This document shows, one piece after another, positions 36,389-44,973 of a stretch of DNA of 64,000 nucleotides. Both the position numbers and the translations under genes were made by a program. How positions within the stretch are numbered: position 1 is the first letter of the stretch; each line of letters starts with the position of its first letter. Source of the DNA: Halomarina litorea (lineage in GTDB: Archaea; Halobacteriota; Halobacteria; Halobacteriales; Haloarculaceae); assembly GCF_024227715.1 (NCBI RefSeq), contig NZ_CP100448.1, forward strand, positions 248,001 through 312,000, read 5' to 3'. The notes below the pieces were generated by a model. It made no database searches. It had not been told where the DNA came from and worked only from the letters and a program-made list of their open reading frames with translations.

Positions 36389-36814
36389 ATGCACGTTCGA
36401 GACGCGGTCGAGGCGGACGCCGAGCGGTTGGCGGTGCTGACGGGCGCACCACAGGACGTGATGCGCAACCTCGTCCACGACCGGACCGTCAGGGTCGGCC
36501 TCGACGGCGAGGCCGAGTCGGACGACCCGGGGGACGCGGAGGATTCGGAGGACATCGAGGGGTTCGTCAGCTTCGACGCCCAGCGGGACACGGTCCACGT
36601 CACCCAGCTAGAGGGGCCGCGCGAGGCCTGTGAGCGTCTGCTGGAGGAGCCGGTCCGGTTCGCCCGCGGCGAGTCGATGGCCGTCGAACTGCTGGTCGCG
36701 GAGGGCGACGAGGAGACGCGACAGGCCGCCGAGAACGTCGGGTTCGTCGAGGACGGCCTCGGGCCGCGCTTCGGCGGGACCCGGACGGTCCGCTATCGCT
36801 GGTCCGGTGACTAG
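36389..36814 (+). CDS. GNAT-like acetyltransferase-fold protein
   Basis: This 141-residue protein has an N-terminal 'VRDAVEADAERLAVLTGAP', typical of GNAT N-acetyltransferase strand-helix starts, then an acidic insert 'AESDDPGDAEDSEDIEG', and 'AENVGFVEDGLGPRFGGTR' as the GNAT C-terminal strand. The canonical acetyl-CoA loop (Q/RxxGxG/A) is not clear, so catalysis is uncertain. ATG 36389, preceded by a TATA-like 'TTTAATT' at 36360. Its stop overlaps that of the opposite ferritin-like gene by four bases. Confidence 0.6.
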   Translation: MHVRDAVEADAERLAVLTGAPQDVMRNLVHDRTVRVGLDGEAESDDPGDAEDSEDIEGFVSFDAQRDTVHVTQLEGPREACERLLEEPVRFARGESMAVELLVAEGDEETRQAAENVGFVEDGLGPRFGGTRTVRYRWSGD

Positions 36815-37440
36815 CAGACGGGTTTCGGGTTGACGCCCATCCCCTCCAGACGCTCGGTGTACTCCTCGTAGGCCGCCTGGATGGCCCCCGAGGCGGCCGC
36901 CAGCGCGCGCTCGCGGTCCTCGTCGTCCGCACAGACCGCCTCGACGAGCGACTCCGCGCGCTCCAGTTGCCCGTCGAGGTCGCCCCCGAGGTCACGGAAC
37001 AGCTGACTGGTCTGCGGGTCGGCCTGCCCGACGAAGAAGCCCACGAGCTGGTCCTTCGACTTCCCGGCGGCGACGGTCCGCCCGAGGAGGCCGCCGGCAC
37101 GCTCCACCGTGTCGTCGAGGCCGCGGAGGTACGACTGGATGGCGGGCACCTCGTCGACCTCAACCTCGTCGGCGTCGAGTTTCGAGAGGACGCGCTCGTA
37201 GTGCTCTCGTTCCTCCTCGGCCGTCTCGCGGAAGGCCTCGGCGGCCTCGCCGTCCTCGCTCTCGGCCCACGCCGCGAACGTCTCCTGTGCGGCGCGCTCG
37301 GCGACGGCGGCGGCTCGCAGGACCGTCTCCGCGTCCATCTCCCCCTTCGTGTCGGCGTACAGCGCCTTCGAGGACCCGAGGCGGGAGAGGGCGGTGCGGT
37401 TGTCCTCGCGGACCTGCTCGGCGAAGTCGTCTGCTGTCAT
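36811..37440 (-). CDS. ferritin-like/rubrerythrin-type helical protein
   Basis: This 209-residue, all-alpha acidic protein looks like a four-helix-bundle ferritin-like protein, with an 'ERAAQETFAAWAES' helix and 'EEEREHYERVLSKLDADE', giving the E-x-x-H pair that binds iron in that family. The second metal helix is less clear. The C-terminal helix ends 'GMGVNPKPVC' with a lone Cys. It may detoxify peroxide or store iron (inference). ATG 37440; tail-to-tail four-base overlap with the GNAT-like gene. Confidence 0.65.
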   Translation of the reverse strand: MTADDFAEQVREDNRTALSRLGSSKALYADTKGEMDAETVLRAAAVAERAAQETFAAWAESEDGEAAEAFRETAEEEREHYERVLSKLDADEVEVDEVPAIQSYLRGLDDTVERAGGLLGRTVAAGKSKDQLVGFFVGQADPQTSQLFRDLGGDLDGQLERAESLVEAVCADDEDRERALAAASGAIQAAYEEYTERLEGMGVNPKPVC

Positions 37441-37519
37441 GGACCGGGCTACGGCGGGCGAGTGCTTGTATCTTGTACACGCCGACGACTCTTTCACGGA
37501 CCCCCGCGTGCCGAGGGGT

Positions 37520-37966
37520 ATGGACCGAGTGCCAAGCGTCATCGCCGGGGGCGTCGCGGGGACGGCGGCCCTCTCGCTGTTACTCCTCCTCCTCGAGGTA
37601 CAGACCAGAGAGCAGATACAGACGTTCGAGGTCATCGCCCGATTCGTCGGCGTCCCCGGCCAGTACGTCGTCGGGTTCGCTATCTTCGTCGCCGCGGGCG
37701 TCGTCGCGTGGCCCCTCGTGTTCATCGCCGTCGAGGGCTACCTCCCGTTCGGCCCCGACCCCGCCGCCCGGGGCGTCGCCCTCGCGCTGGCGCTCTGGGT
37801 GGCGTTCGCCATCACCGGCCGCGGCGACATCGAGGGACCCCTCCTCATCATCTTCGCGGGCTACACCCTCGTCTCTCACGTCGTCTACGGCTTCGTCCTC
37901 GGGGCGGTGTACGCACACCTCCACGGCGGGACGCAACTGCCACAGGAGGAGTACACCTACGGCTGA
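37520..37966 (+). CDS. small four-helix membrane protein (DUF6789-like)
   Basis: This 148-residue membrane protein has four hydrophobic helices, starting 'VPSVIAGGVAGTAALSLLLLLLE' and ending with a histidine-bearing 'VSHVVYGFVLGAVYAHLHGG'. Haloarchaeal proteins of this kind are often found beside heme-copper oxidase genes, as here (coxA 318 bases downstream). A role with the oxidase is guessed only from that neighbourhood. ATG 37520. Confidence 0.6.
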   Translation: MDRVPSVIAGGVAGTAALSLLLLLLEVQTREQIQTFEVIARFVGVPGQYVVGFAIFVAAGVVAWPLVFIAVEGYLPFGPDPAARGVALALALWVAFAITGRGDIEGPLLIIFAGYTLVSHVVYGFVLGAVYAHLHGGTQLPQEEYTYG

Positions 37967-38284
37967 GTCGTCGCGCTCCCCGCCTGCCGGGGCTGTCGCC
38001 TCCGCGCGGTCGGCGCTGGGGCGTACTGCTCTCCGAACACGTCGACGTCGGCCGCGTCACCGTCTACGACAACGACGCCGACCTCGGGGTCGACGACTGA
38101 CGGTCGACTCGCGAGCGACCGTCGGTTCCGGTTCGCCACCGTCGTCTTTCGTTCGACCCCCGATTCGCACCCGCGTCGAGCGACGGAAAAACCAGCAAAC
38201 GGCGCCGGCACACGACATCCGGCCTCAACCTATTTCCCCCTCCCACTCCCAGGGCAACCCACGAGTCTCACTCGCACCCCCACC
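37967..38284. other. 318-base gap with a possible reading-frame remnant
   Basis: A plus-strand frame ending TGA at 38100 reads 'RRWGVLLSEHVDVGRVTVYDNDADLGVDD' (from about 38014), with strong haloarchaeal codon use, but has no start codon that makes sense, so it could be the tail of a lost gene. The rest, up to the oxidase start, is GC-rich then C/A-rich ('CCTCCCACTCCCAGGG'), with a 'CCTATTTCC' promoter-like element at 38228-38236. Confidence 0.3.
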
Positions 38285-40033
38285 ATGGTATCCATGCAGC
38301 TCCCCGGCCTGTTGGTCGCCGCCGGCCTGTTGTGCGCGCTCGTCCTCGTCGGAGCCGTCCAGCGGCGGCGAACCGTCGCGGACGGCGGCTACGTCCAGCC
38401 GACCGGGACAGAGACGGAGACGGCCAAACCGACCGGTCTGTTGCGCTGGTTCACGACGGTCGACCACAAGGACATCGGCATCCTCTACATCCTGTTCGGC
38501 ACGCTCGCGGCGCTCTGGGGCGGCACCGACGCGACGATGGCCCGGACGGAACTGCTGACCCCCGAGAAGACCGTCTGGTCGAACGAGACGTACAACGCGC
38601 TCTTTACGACCCACGGCATCACGATGATTTTCTTCTTCGTCGTGCCCGTGTTCGCGGGTATCGCCAACTACCTCCTGCCGGTCCTCATCGACGCCGACGA
38701 CATGGCGTTCCCCCGCCTGAACGCCATCGCGTTCTGGCTCCTCCCACCCTCCTTCCTCCTCGTGCGCGGCGGCCTCATCACGGAGGTGACGGCGAAGGTG
38801 CTGGCACCCGCGCTGGGGGCGCTGGTCGACCCCCTGTTCGCGCTCCGCCCGCCCACGACGTCGTGGACGATGTACACCCCGCTCTCGATTCAGCAGGTGA
38901 ACCCGCAGGTCGACCTGATGTTGCTGGGCTTGCACCTCTCGGGCATCGCCACCACCCTCGGGGCCATCAACTTCATCGTCACCATCCTCACCGAACGCGG
39001 CGAGCGGGTGACGTTCGCCAACCTCGACATCTTCTCGTGGACGATGCTCACCCAGTCGGGCATCATCCTGTTCGCGTTCCCCCTGCTGGGGAGTACGCTC
39101 ATCATGATGCTCATGGACCGCAACTTCGGGACGACGTTCTTCGCCCTCGAAGGGGGCGGTCCCATCCTCTTCCAGCACCTGTTCTGGTTCTGGGGCCACC
39201 CGGAGGTGTACATCCTCTTCCTCCCGGCGACGGGGCTGACGAGCCTCATCTTACCGAAGTTCTCCGGCCGAAAGCTGTTCGGCTTCAAGTTCATCGTCTA
39301 CTCGACGCTCGCCATCGGGGTGATGAGCTTCGGCGTCTGGGCCCACCACATGTTCACGACGGGCATCGACCCGCGCATCCGGGCGAGTTTCATGGCCGTC
39401 ACCATCGCCATCGCCATACCGAGTGCGGTGAAGACGTTCAACTGGATGACGACGCTCTGGGACGGGAAGATACGCCTCACCGCGCCGATGATACTCCTCC
39501 TCGGGGGCATCGGGACGTTCATCGTCGGGGGCGTGACGGGCGTGTTTCTCGCGTCCATCCCCATCGACTACGCCGTCCAGGGGACCTACTACGTCGTCGG
39601 GCACTTCCACTTCATCATCATGGGCATCATCGCCATGGCGATGGTGGCCGCCTCCTACTACTGGTACCCGCTCATCACCCGCCGGATGTACGACCAGCGA
39701 CTGGCGAAGGTGCAGGCGTTCACGCTCATCGTCGGCGTCTTCCTCACGTTCACGACGATGCTCATCACGGGCTACCTCGGCCTCCCCCGGCGCTACGCCG
39801 AGTACCCCGACCAGTTCACCCTCCTGAATCAGGTGACGACGCTCGGCGCGTACATCATCATGGGGAGCGTCTCGCTGTGGATCATCAACATGGTCCAGTC
39901 GCTCCGCACCGGCCCCATCGTCATCAACGCCGACGTGTGGAACTTGAAGGAGTCCGACCAGTTCACCCGCGAGTGGCAGTGGTTCGAGCGCAAGTTGGAG
40001 GAACGCCGGGGCATCAGGTCGGACGACGACTGA
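38285..40033 (+). CDS. coxA: heme-copper cytochrome oxidase subunit I
   Basis: This 582-residue protein with 13-14 helices is oxidase subunit I. The low-spin heme ligand lies in 'THGITMIFFFVVPVFAG'; 'FWFWGHPEVYILFLPATG' carries the CuB histidine and the cross-linked Tyr; 'GVWAHHMFTTG' provides the CuB His pair; and 'VVGHFHFIIMG' holds both high-spin heme ligands. It reduces O2 to water and pumps protons. Only subunit I is here, and subunit II is not in the window. Two adjacent ATGs exist (38285 and 38294). Confidence 0.93.
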   Translation: MVSMQLPGLLVAAGLLCALVLVGAVQRRRTVADGGYVQPTGTETETAKPTGLLRWFTTVDHKDIGILYILFGTLAALWGGTDATMARTELLTPEKTVWSNETYNALFTTHGITMIFFFVVPVFAGIANYLLPVLIDADDMAFPRLNAIAFWLLPPSFLLVRGGLITEVTAKVLAPALGALVDPLFALRPPTTSWTMYTPLSIQQVNPQVDLMLLGLHLSGIATTLGAINFIVTILTERGERVTFANLDIFSWTMLTQSGIILFAFPLLGSTLIMMLMDRNFGTTFFALEGGGPILFQHLFWFWGHPEVYILFLPATGLTSLILPKFSGRKLFGFKFIVYSTLAIGVMSFGVWAHHMFTTGIDPRIRASFMAVTIAIAIPSAVKTFNWMTTLWDGKIRLTAPMILLLGGIGTFIVGGVTGVFLASIPIDYAVQGTYYVVGHFHFIIMGIIAMAMVAASYYWYPLITRRMYDQRLAKVQAFTLIVGVFLTFTTMLITGYLGLPRRYAEYPDQFTLLNQVTTLGAYIIMGSVSLWIINMVQSLRTGPIVINADVWNLKESDQFTREWQWFERKLEERRGIRSDDD

Positions 40034-40189
40034 CCGACCCGGAGTTCTCATCGGCCTGATACTGCCATTCGTCCGAGAGGCAAGCCGATCACCCCTCCCG
40101 ATATCGTCGATTTCGGCCGCTGAGAGCCCCGATTCGCTGAGTTCGCAACCCGACAGAGTATCCGGCGGACGCCCGTTGTATCAGACACA

Positions 40190-40354
40190 ATGGAACGAAC
40201 CATCGTCACCTGTGAAGGCTGCTCGAACGTCTACACCGCCCGGGTCCGCGAGGACGGCGGCGTCATCCTGCCGCTCGACGACCAGTCCTGCGACTGCGGG
40301 AGCGAGGCGTTCGACACCGTCGACTCGGTCGGAACGGAGGAGATTCACGCGTAG
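40190..40354 (+). CDS. 54-residue zinc-finger-like small protein
   Basis: A very short frame with good codon use: 'MERTIVTCEGCSNVYTARV', then 'DDQSCDCGSEAFDTVDSVG'. It has a CxxC knuckle at the N-terminus (Cys8, Cys11) and a C-x-C pair (about 34-36), enough to bind one zinc. Haloarchaea carry many such micro-proteins, several linked to stress, biofilm and metabolic switching. ATG 40190 to TAG 40354. It follows the oxidase by 156 bases, with a TATA-like 'GTATCC' upstream. Confidence 0.65.
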   Translation: MERTIVTCEGCSNVYTARVREDGGVILPLDDQSCDCGSEAFDTVDSVGTEEIHA

Positions 40355-40438
40355 GGTCCGTCGCTGGACGACAGCACCCGCCACGGTGTCGCCGCTCCCG
40401 GCGCTCACGGTGGCGCGAAAGAACGGAGGAGGTTCGAC

Positions 40439-41296
40439 CTAGTTGCTGCCCTTCTCGATGGGCGCGTTGACGAGGTTGCCCCACTCGGTCCACGACCCGT
40501 CGTAGTTGCGCACGTCGTCGTAGCCGAGCAGTTCGTGGAGCGCGAACCACGCGATGGAGGAGCGCTCGCCGATGCGGCAGTAGGCGATGACTTCGCCATC
40601 GTCGGTGACGCCCTCGCTCTCGTAGAGGTCGCGGAGTTCGTCGGCCGACTTGAACGTGCCGTCGTCGTTCACGGTGGCCGCCCACGAGATGTTCGACGCG
40701 CCGGGGATGTGGCCGCCGCGCTGGGCCGTCTCCTGCAGGCCCGGGGGCGCGAGAATCTCGCCGGAGAACTCCTCGGGCGAGCGCACGTCGACCATCGGGA
40801 TGCCCGCTTCCATCGCGTCCTCGACCTGGTCGCGGTAGGCGCGGATGTCCTCGTTGGGGCCCTCGGCGGCGTAGTCCTGTTCCGGGAACTCCGGTACCTC
40901 CTCGGTGAGGGGGTAGTCGTTGTCCAGCCAGTAGTCGCGGCCGCCGTTCATCAGGCGGACGTCCTCGTGGCCGAAGTACTTCATCTGCCAGTAGGTGTAC
41001 GCCGCGAACCAGTTGGAGTTGTCACCGTAGAGGACGACGGTGGAGTCCTCGCTGATGCCGTGACTCCCCATCAGGTCCTCGAAGTCCTCCTTGTCGAGGA
41101 CGTCGCGTTCGGTCTGGTCCTGCAGTTGGGTCTCCCAGTTGAAGCCGATGGCGCCGGGGGCGTGGCCCTCGTCGTAGGCCTCGGTGTCCACGTCCACCTC
41201 CACCAGTCGGTACTCGGGGTCGTCGCTCTGGAACTCGTCGAGGTGCTCTTCCACCCAGTCGGCGGAGACGAGCACGTCCTTCGCGTAATCAGTCAT
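40439..41296 (-). CDS. tssA: thiosulfate sulfurtransferase (tandem rhodanese)
   Basis: This 285-residue protein has two rhodanese domains. The N-terminal one (about 8-130) lacks the catalytic Cys ('LYGDNSNWFAAY' sits there). The C-terminal one (about 155-280) has the active loop 'AYCRIGERSS' with Cys about 243. It transfers sulfane sulfur, for example from thiosulfate to cyanide or to cellular acceptors. ATG 41296, with a minus-strand TATA-like 'GGATATACCC' about 30 bases upstream. It is divergent from a second rhodanese. Confidence 0.88.
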   Translation of the reverse strand: MTDYAKDVLVSADWVEEHLDEFQSDDPEYRLVEVDVDTEAYDEGHAPGAIGFNWETQLQDQTERDVLDKEDFEDLMGSHGISEDSTVVLYGDNSNWFAAYTYWQMKYFGHEDVRLMNGGRDYWLDNDYPLTEEVPEFPEQDYAAEGPNEDIRAYRDQVEDAMEAGIPMVDVRSPEEFSGEILAPPGLQETAQRGGHIPGASNISWAATVNDDGTFKSADELRDLYESEGVTDDGEVIAYCRIGERSSIAWFALHELLGYDDVRNYDGSWTEWGNLVNAPIEKGSN

Positions 41297-41540
41297 GATA
41301 CATCGGAACGTTACGGCACTACGGGTATATCCGTCTTCCTGCCGGACGGATTCGCCGCTCATCGGATTTTCCGGCAACATCACCCGCATCCGGGAGAGCT
41401 ATTCAGTCGTCACGGACGACTCCCCCCGGCCAGCGGGCGGAACCGGCGGAAGGCCGGGGACGCGCACGACCCGAACCGGAAACTGTTGCCGTAACCTCCG
41501 AGCGGCGAGCGTTGAAGTACCGACCGGCAGTTGAGTCCGT

Positions 41541-42320
41541 ATGAACGTCGTCGACAGCGACTGGGTCGCCGACCGCCTGGACGAACTCCGGGTGGTCGAC
41601 GTGCGCGAGGGCTGGGAGTACGAGGGCATCGGCCACCTGCCGGGGGCGGTGAGCGTCCCCTTCGACTCCTTCCGCTCCGAGGGCGAGGGCGAGGCGGGGA
41701 TGCTCCCCGGCGCGGACGCCTTCGCCGCCCTGATGGGCGAGGCGGGAATCACCCGCGAGGACGACGTGTTGGCGTACGACGACACTCACGGCGTGTTCGC
41801 GGCGCGCTTCCTCGTCACCTGCGAACTGTACGGCCACCCGTCGGACCGACTGCACCTCCTGGACGGCGACTACTCGGCGTGGACCCGTGAGACCAGCCGC
41901 GAGGTGCCGGAGCCGGACGCCACGACCTACGAGGCGTCGTTCGTCGAGGACGGCCCCCTCGTGGACGCCGAGACGGTCGCCGCGGCGGCCGACGACCCCG
42001 ACAGCGTCCTCGTGGACACGCGCGAGGAGTGGGAGTTCGAGGAGGGCCACATCCCGGGTGCGGTCCGACTGGACTGGCTGGAACTCGTCGACCAGGAGTC
42101 GCGTGGACTGAAACCCGAGACGGACCTCCGGGCACTGCTCGACGAGCGGGGCGTCGGCCCGGAGAAGCGCGTCGTCCTCTACTGCAACACCGCCCGCCGA
42201 ATCAGCCACACGTACGTCGTCCTCCGACACCTCGGCTACGAGGACCTCGCGTTCTACGAGGGGTCGCTGACCGAGTGGGAGGCCGCGGGTCGCCCCCTCG
42301 AGGGGGCGGACGCGGAGTGA
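41541..42320 (+). CDS. tssB: second tandem rhodanese (sulfurtransferase)
   Basis: This 259-residue tandem rhodanese is divergent from the previous gene. The N-terminal domain ('WVADRLDELRVVDVREGWEY') is inactive-looking ('VLAYDDTHGVFAAR' at the loop), while the C-terminal domain has the active loop 'LYCNTARRISH' with Cys about 215. Divergent tssA/tssB pairs are common in haloarchaea. Loop sequences differ (CRIGER versus CNTARR), suggesting different sulfur acceptors. ATG 41541; 244-base intergenic region. Confidence 0.87.
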   Translation: MNVVDSDWVADRLDELRVVDVREGWEYEGIGHLPGAVSVPFDSFRSEGEGEAGMLPGADAFAALMGEAGITREDDVLAYDDTHGVFAARFLVTCELYGHPSDRLHLLDGDYSAWTRETSREVPEPDATTYEASFVEDGPLVDAETVAAAADDPDSVLVDTREEWEFEEGHIPGAVRLDWLELVDQESRGLKPETDLRALLDERGVGPEKRVVLYCNTARRISHTYVVLRHLGYEDLAFYEGSLTEWEAAGRPLEGADAE

Positions 42321-43370
42321 CTACTTCGACCCCTCGAACCCGCCCTCGTCCTCCCCGACGACGGGCGCGTCGAGCGTCGTCTGGTGGACCGGCCCGTCCG
42401 AGAGCAGGTCGACGAGTTCCACGACGAGAGCGACGGCGAGCGGTCCCGCGATGAACCCGATGGGACCGACCGTGAGGACGCCCCCGACGAACCCGATGAA
42501 GTAGAGGCTCGTCGGGAGGTCAGCCGCCCACGAGGCCAGTCGAGGGCGGATGACGGCGTCCGGTACCGCCCCGACGAGGACGCCCCCGATGACGAGAACC
42601 AGCGCCGCCCGCGTCAGGTTCCCCGCCGCGACGTCCACCGCCGCGAGCACCACGAGGAGGACGCTCGGTCCCAGCACCGGGATGAACTGGAGGACGCCGG
42701 CCACGATGGCGAGGGTGACGACGCCCCGATAGCCCAGAAGGGCGAAGACGACGAGTGCCACGAGCGCTGTCCCGAACGCCGTCGCCGCCTGCAGGACGTA
42801 GATGCCGTACAGCGTGTTCTTCACCCGGTCGTTGAGCGCGCGCACCACGTCGTGGTACTCGGGCGGGACGAGTCGGGCGGCGGCGCGGGCGGCGGCACCG
42901 GGATGCAACAGCAAGCCGAAGACGAGGACGGCGAACAGGAGCCCCTTCAGCAGGACGACGGGCAGGACGACGGCGATGCCCGCGGCGACGCCCTGGGCCA
43001 CCCCCACGGAGGTGACGAGCACCTCTCGCAGTTCGACGGTGTAGGTCATCCCCGCGACGGCGAAGACGAACGTGTCCGGGAGGGCGAGGAGGAGTTCGAG
43101 CGCCGTCCGGCCGCGCTGGTAGATGAGGTAGCCGAACGCCCCGGAGACGAGGAGGACGACGGCGAAGGCGCTGCTCGTCACGACGGCGCTCGCGGCGCGC
43201 CGCGAGAGGCCCCGCTCTGCGAGGCGGTTGCGCGGGGGAACGAGGACGTAGGCGACGGTGACCGCGAAGAAGACCGTCCCGAGCACCTCCGAGAGGACGA
43301 CGGCCGCGAGCAGGAGGGAGACCAACAGGACGCCGGCCAGCACGTACTGACGGCGTCGGGACGGGTTCAT
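42321..43370 (-). CDS. AI-2E family transporter (permease), second copy
   Basis: This 349-residue membrane protein has about eight helices, with 'LQFIPVLGPSVLLVVLAAVDV' (the conserved F-I-P-x-x-G block) and 'LYFIGFVGGVLTVGPIGFIAGPLA' near the end, as in the AI-2E/UPF0118 family. It starts with 'MNPSRRRQYVLAGVLLVSLLLA'. It is a distant paralogue of 25474-26676. The substrate is unknown. The stop codon abuts the stop of the second rhodanese (convergent). ATG 43370. Confidence 0.83.
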   Translation of the reverse strand: MNPSRRRQYVLAGVLLVSLLLAAVVLSEVLGTVFFAVTVAYVLVPPRNRLAERGLSRRAASAVVTSSAFAVVLLVSGAFGYLIYQRGRTALELLLALPDTFVFAVAGMTYTVELREVLVTSVGVAQGVAAGIAVVLPVVLLKGLLFAVLVFGLLLHPGAAARAAARLVPPEYHDVVRALNDRVKNTLYGIYVLQAATAFGTALVALVVFALLGYRGVVTLAIVAGVLQFIPVLGPSVLLVVLAAVDVAAGNLTRAALVLVIGGVLVGAVPDAVIRPRLASWAADLPTSLYFIGFVGGVLTVGPIGFIAGPLAVALVVELVDLLSDGPVHQTTLDAPVVGEDEGGFEGSK

Positions 43371-43436
43371 GGCGCGCCTTCGGATGCCGGCAGGATATAT
43401 CCCGCGGACGTGTCGGGAGCCGTACCAGTCCTCGTC

Positions 43437-44117
43437 TCAGGGCACGACGCCGACGGTCAGGAGCGTCCCGTACACCCGGTAGCGCTCGACCATGTCCTGT
43501 CGAGACTCCCAGCCCTCGTACGGGAACGCGCTCTCGTCGGGGATGGCCGTCTCCTCGTCGGGGATGGTGTCCTGTTCGGCGACGTGGAACCCCGCCCGCC
43601 GGAACGCCTCGCGGTACTCCTCGCGCGACCAGCGGGTCATCTCCACCTCGATGTTCTCCTGCCAGTCGTGCGAGTGGACGTTCTCCTCGTAATAGTTTAC
43701 CGCACAGAAGAACGTCCCGCCGGGGCGGAGCACCCGGACGACCTCTTCGAGGGTGTGGTCGGGGTCGGCGGCGTAGTAGAACGCCTCCATCGACCAGACG
43801 TGGTCGAGGCTGTCGTCGGCAAAGGGGAGCGAATCGAAGTCGCCGACCACGTACCCGACTTCGGGGTCGTCGGTGTACGACCGGGCGTTGCGGGTCATCT
43901 CGGGCGACCCGTCGAGGCCGTACACTCGGCTCACAGCCGTCGTCTCGCGGAGGGCGCGCCCGGCGTAGCCGCTGCCGGTCCCCAGGTCGAGGACCCGGTC
44001 GCCGTCCGCTATCGGCAGGCGTGCCAGCGTGTGTTTCGCGGTGTGCCAGTGGCGCTCCTCCATCCCCCTGTCGCGGCCGTCGGCCGCCCACGCGTCGAAC
44101 TCCTGTCGGACGCTCAT
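43437..44117 (-). CDS. class I SAM-dependent methyltransferase
   Basis: This 226-residue methyltransferase has motif I 'VLDLGTGSGYAGRALRE' (about 43-59), motif II 'VYGLDGSPEM', motif III 'SLPFADDSLDHVWSMEAFYY' and 'VLRPGGTFFCAV', the UbiE-like order. A C-terminal part with 'EEYREAFRRAGFHV' completes the fold. The substrate is unknown. ATG 44117 gives MSVRQEFDAW; a longer frame to 44555 is antisense to the next gene and rejected. Confidence 0.85.
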   Translation of the reverse strand: MSVRQEFDAWAADGRDRGMEERHWHTAKHTLARLPIADGDRVLDLGTGSGYAGRALRETTAVSRVYGLDGSPEMTRNARSYTDDPEVGYVVGDFDSLPFADDSLDHVWSMEAFYYAADPDHTLEEVVRVLRPGGTFFCAVNYYEENVHSHDWQENIEVEMTRWSREEYREAFRRAGFHVAEQDTIPDEETAIPDESAFPYEGWESRQDMVERYRVYGTLLTVGVVP

Positions 44118-44204
44118 GGTGGGCGTGGACGGGGAGGGGCCAAACCGCCTCCGGTCGGCGGCGAGAGGCGGGAGCGTTTTAGGTGACGGCGGAGTGAGGA
44201 GGGT

Positions 44205-44636
44205 ATGGTCGGACCGGCCCGCATCTTCAAACTCGCCGACGTCGCCCAGCAGATGGTCGGCGGCTTCCTCCTCGCCGGGCCGTTCGTCGTCACCGAGGAG
44301 GTGTGGGTCCTCGCGACATCGATGAGCTGGATACAGGGCGTGTTCACCGTCGCCATCGTCTTCGCCATCGGGTACGGGGCGCTGTACAAGGCCGACGCGG
44401 ACCGGGACCCCGACCGGGAGACGGAAGTCGCCGGGGTCCCCGTCCGGTTCATCTCGCTGATGACGGTGTCCTTCGGATCGGTCGCGTTGCTCGCACTGGT
44501 CTTCGACGCCCCGGGTACCTTCCTCTCGGAACGGGGCCTGACCCAGCTGGAACAACTCGCCGTCAGCGTCCGCGCCATCAGCGTCGGCGCGGTGTTCGCC
44601 GTCGTGGGCGCGGCGACGGCCGACTCCGTGTTCTGA
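44205..44636 (+). CDS. DUF2391-like small membrane protein
   Basis: This 143-residue membrane protein has four helices: 'QQMVGGFLLAGPFVVTEEVWVLA' at the start, then 'VFTVAIVFAIGYGALYK', 'FISLMTVSFGSVALLALVF' and 'VSVRAISVGAVFAVVGAATAD'. It resembles the DUF2391/TIGR02587 family of haloarchaeal integral membrane proteins with no known role. ATG 44205 follows a T-run with 'GCGTTTTAGG' about 30 bases upstream as a TATA-like element. It is divergent from the methyltransferase. Confidence 0.65.
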   Translation: MVGPARIFKLADVAQQMVGGFLLAGPFVVTEEVWVLATSMSWIQGVFTVAIVFAIGYGALYKADADRDPDRETEVAGVPVRFISLMTVSFGSVALLALVFDAPGTFLSERGLTQLEQLAVSVRAISVGAVFAVVGAATADSVF

Positions 44637-44973
44637 ACGACCTTTTACGCTGCGCTCGGGGCGGCTTCGCCGCCCCTCGCTCGGTGAAAGGCGAGCAAAA
44701 GCACTCCCTCACCCGTGAGAGCCATCGGCTCAAGCGGGTTCAGTCGGCCCGCTCGCTCCGGGAGACTCGCGTCGCTCGTCTCCCGTGCTCCCGTTCGCTT
44801 CGTCGCCGGCGCTCGCGCCGGCTTCCGGCGGGACCTTCGGTCCCGCCCAGCTCACGGGAACTTCACTCGCTCGGGGCACAACACGGTACCAGACCACTTC
44901 GTTCGACGAGATTCCGCAACCGCTAGCGGTCCAGCGCACTCCCCCGCGAGCGAGTGAGCCGGGAGGACCCCCT
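44637..44973. repeat. 337-base intergenic cluster of hairpins
   Basis: No gene is evident. Four inverted repeats lie here. 44658-44676: 8-bp stem GGGGCGGC, loop TTC. 44760-44784: 7-bp stem GGGAGAC, 11-base loop. 44805-44822: 8-bp stem GCCGGCGC, loop TC. 44828-44846: 8-bp stem GCGGGACC, loop TTC. ACTCGCTC follows at 44864-44871 and also occurs in the leuS insert and beside tRNA-Ser. The region separates two convergent genes. Confidence 0.75.

Noticed and set aside
44637-44973. CRISPR array
   Set aside because: The hairpins are not identical, are unevenly spaced and have no spacers; no cas gene is nearby.
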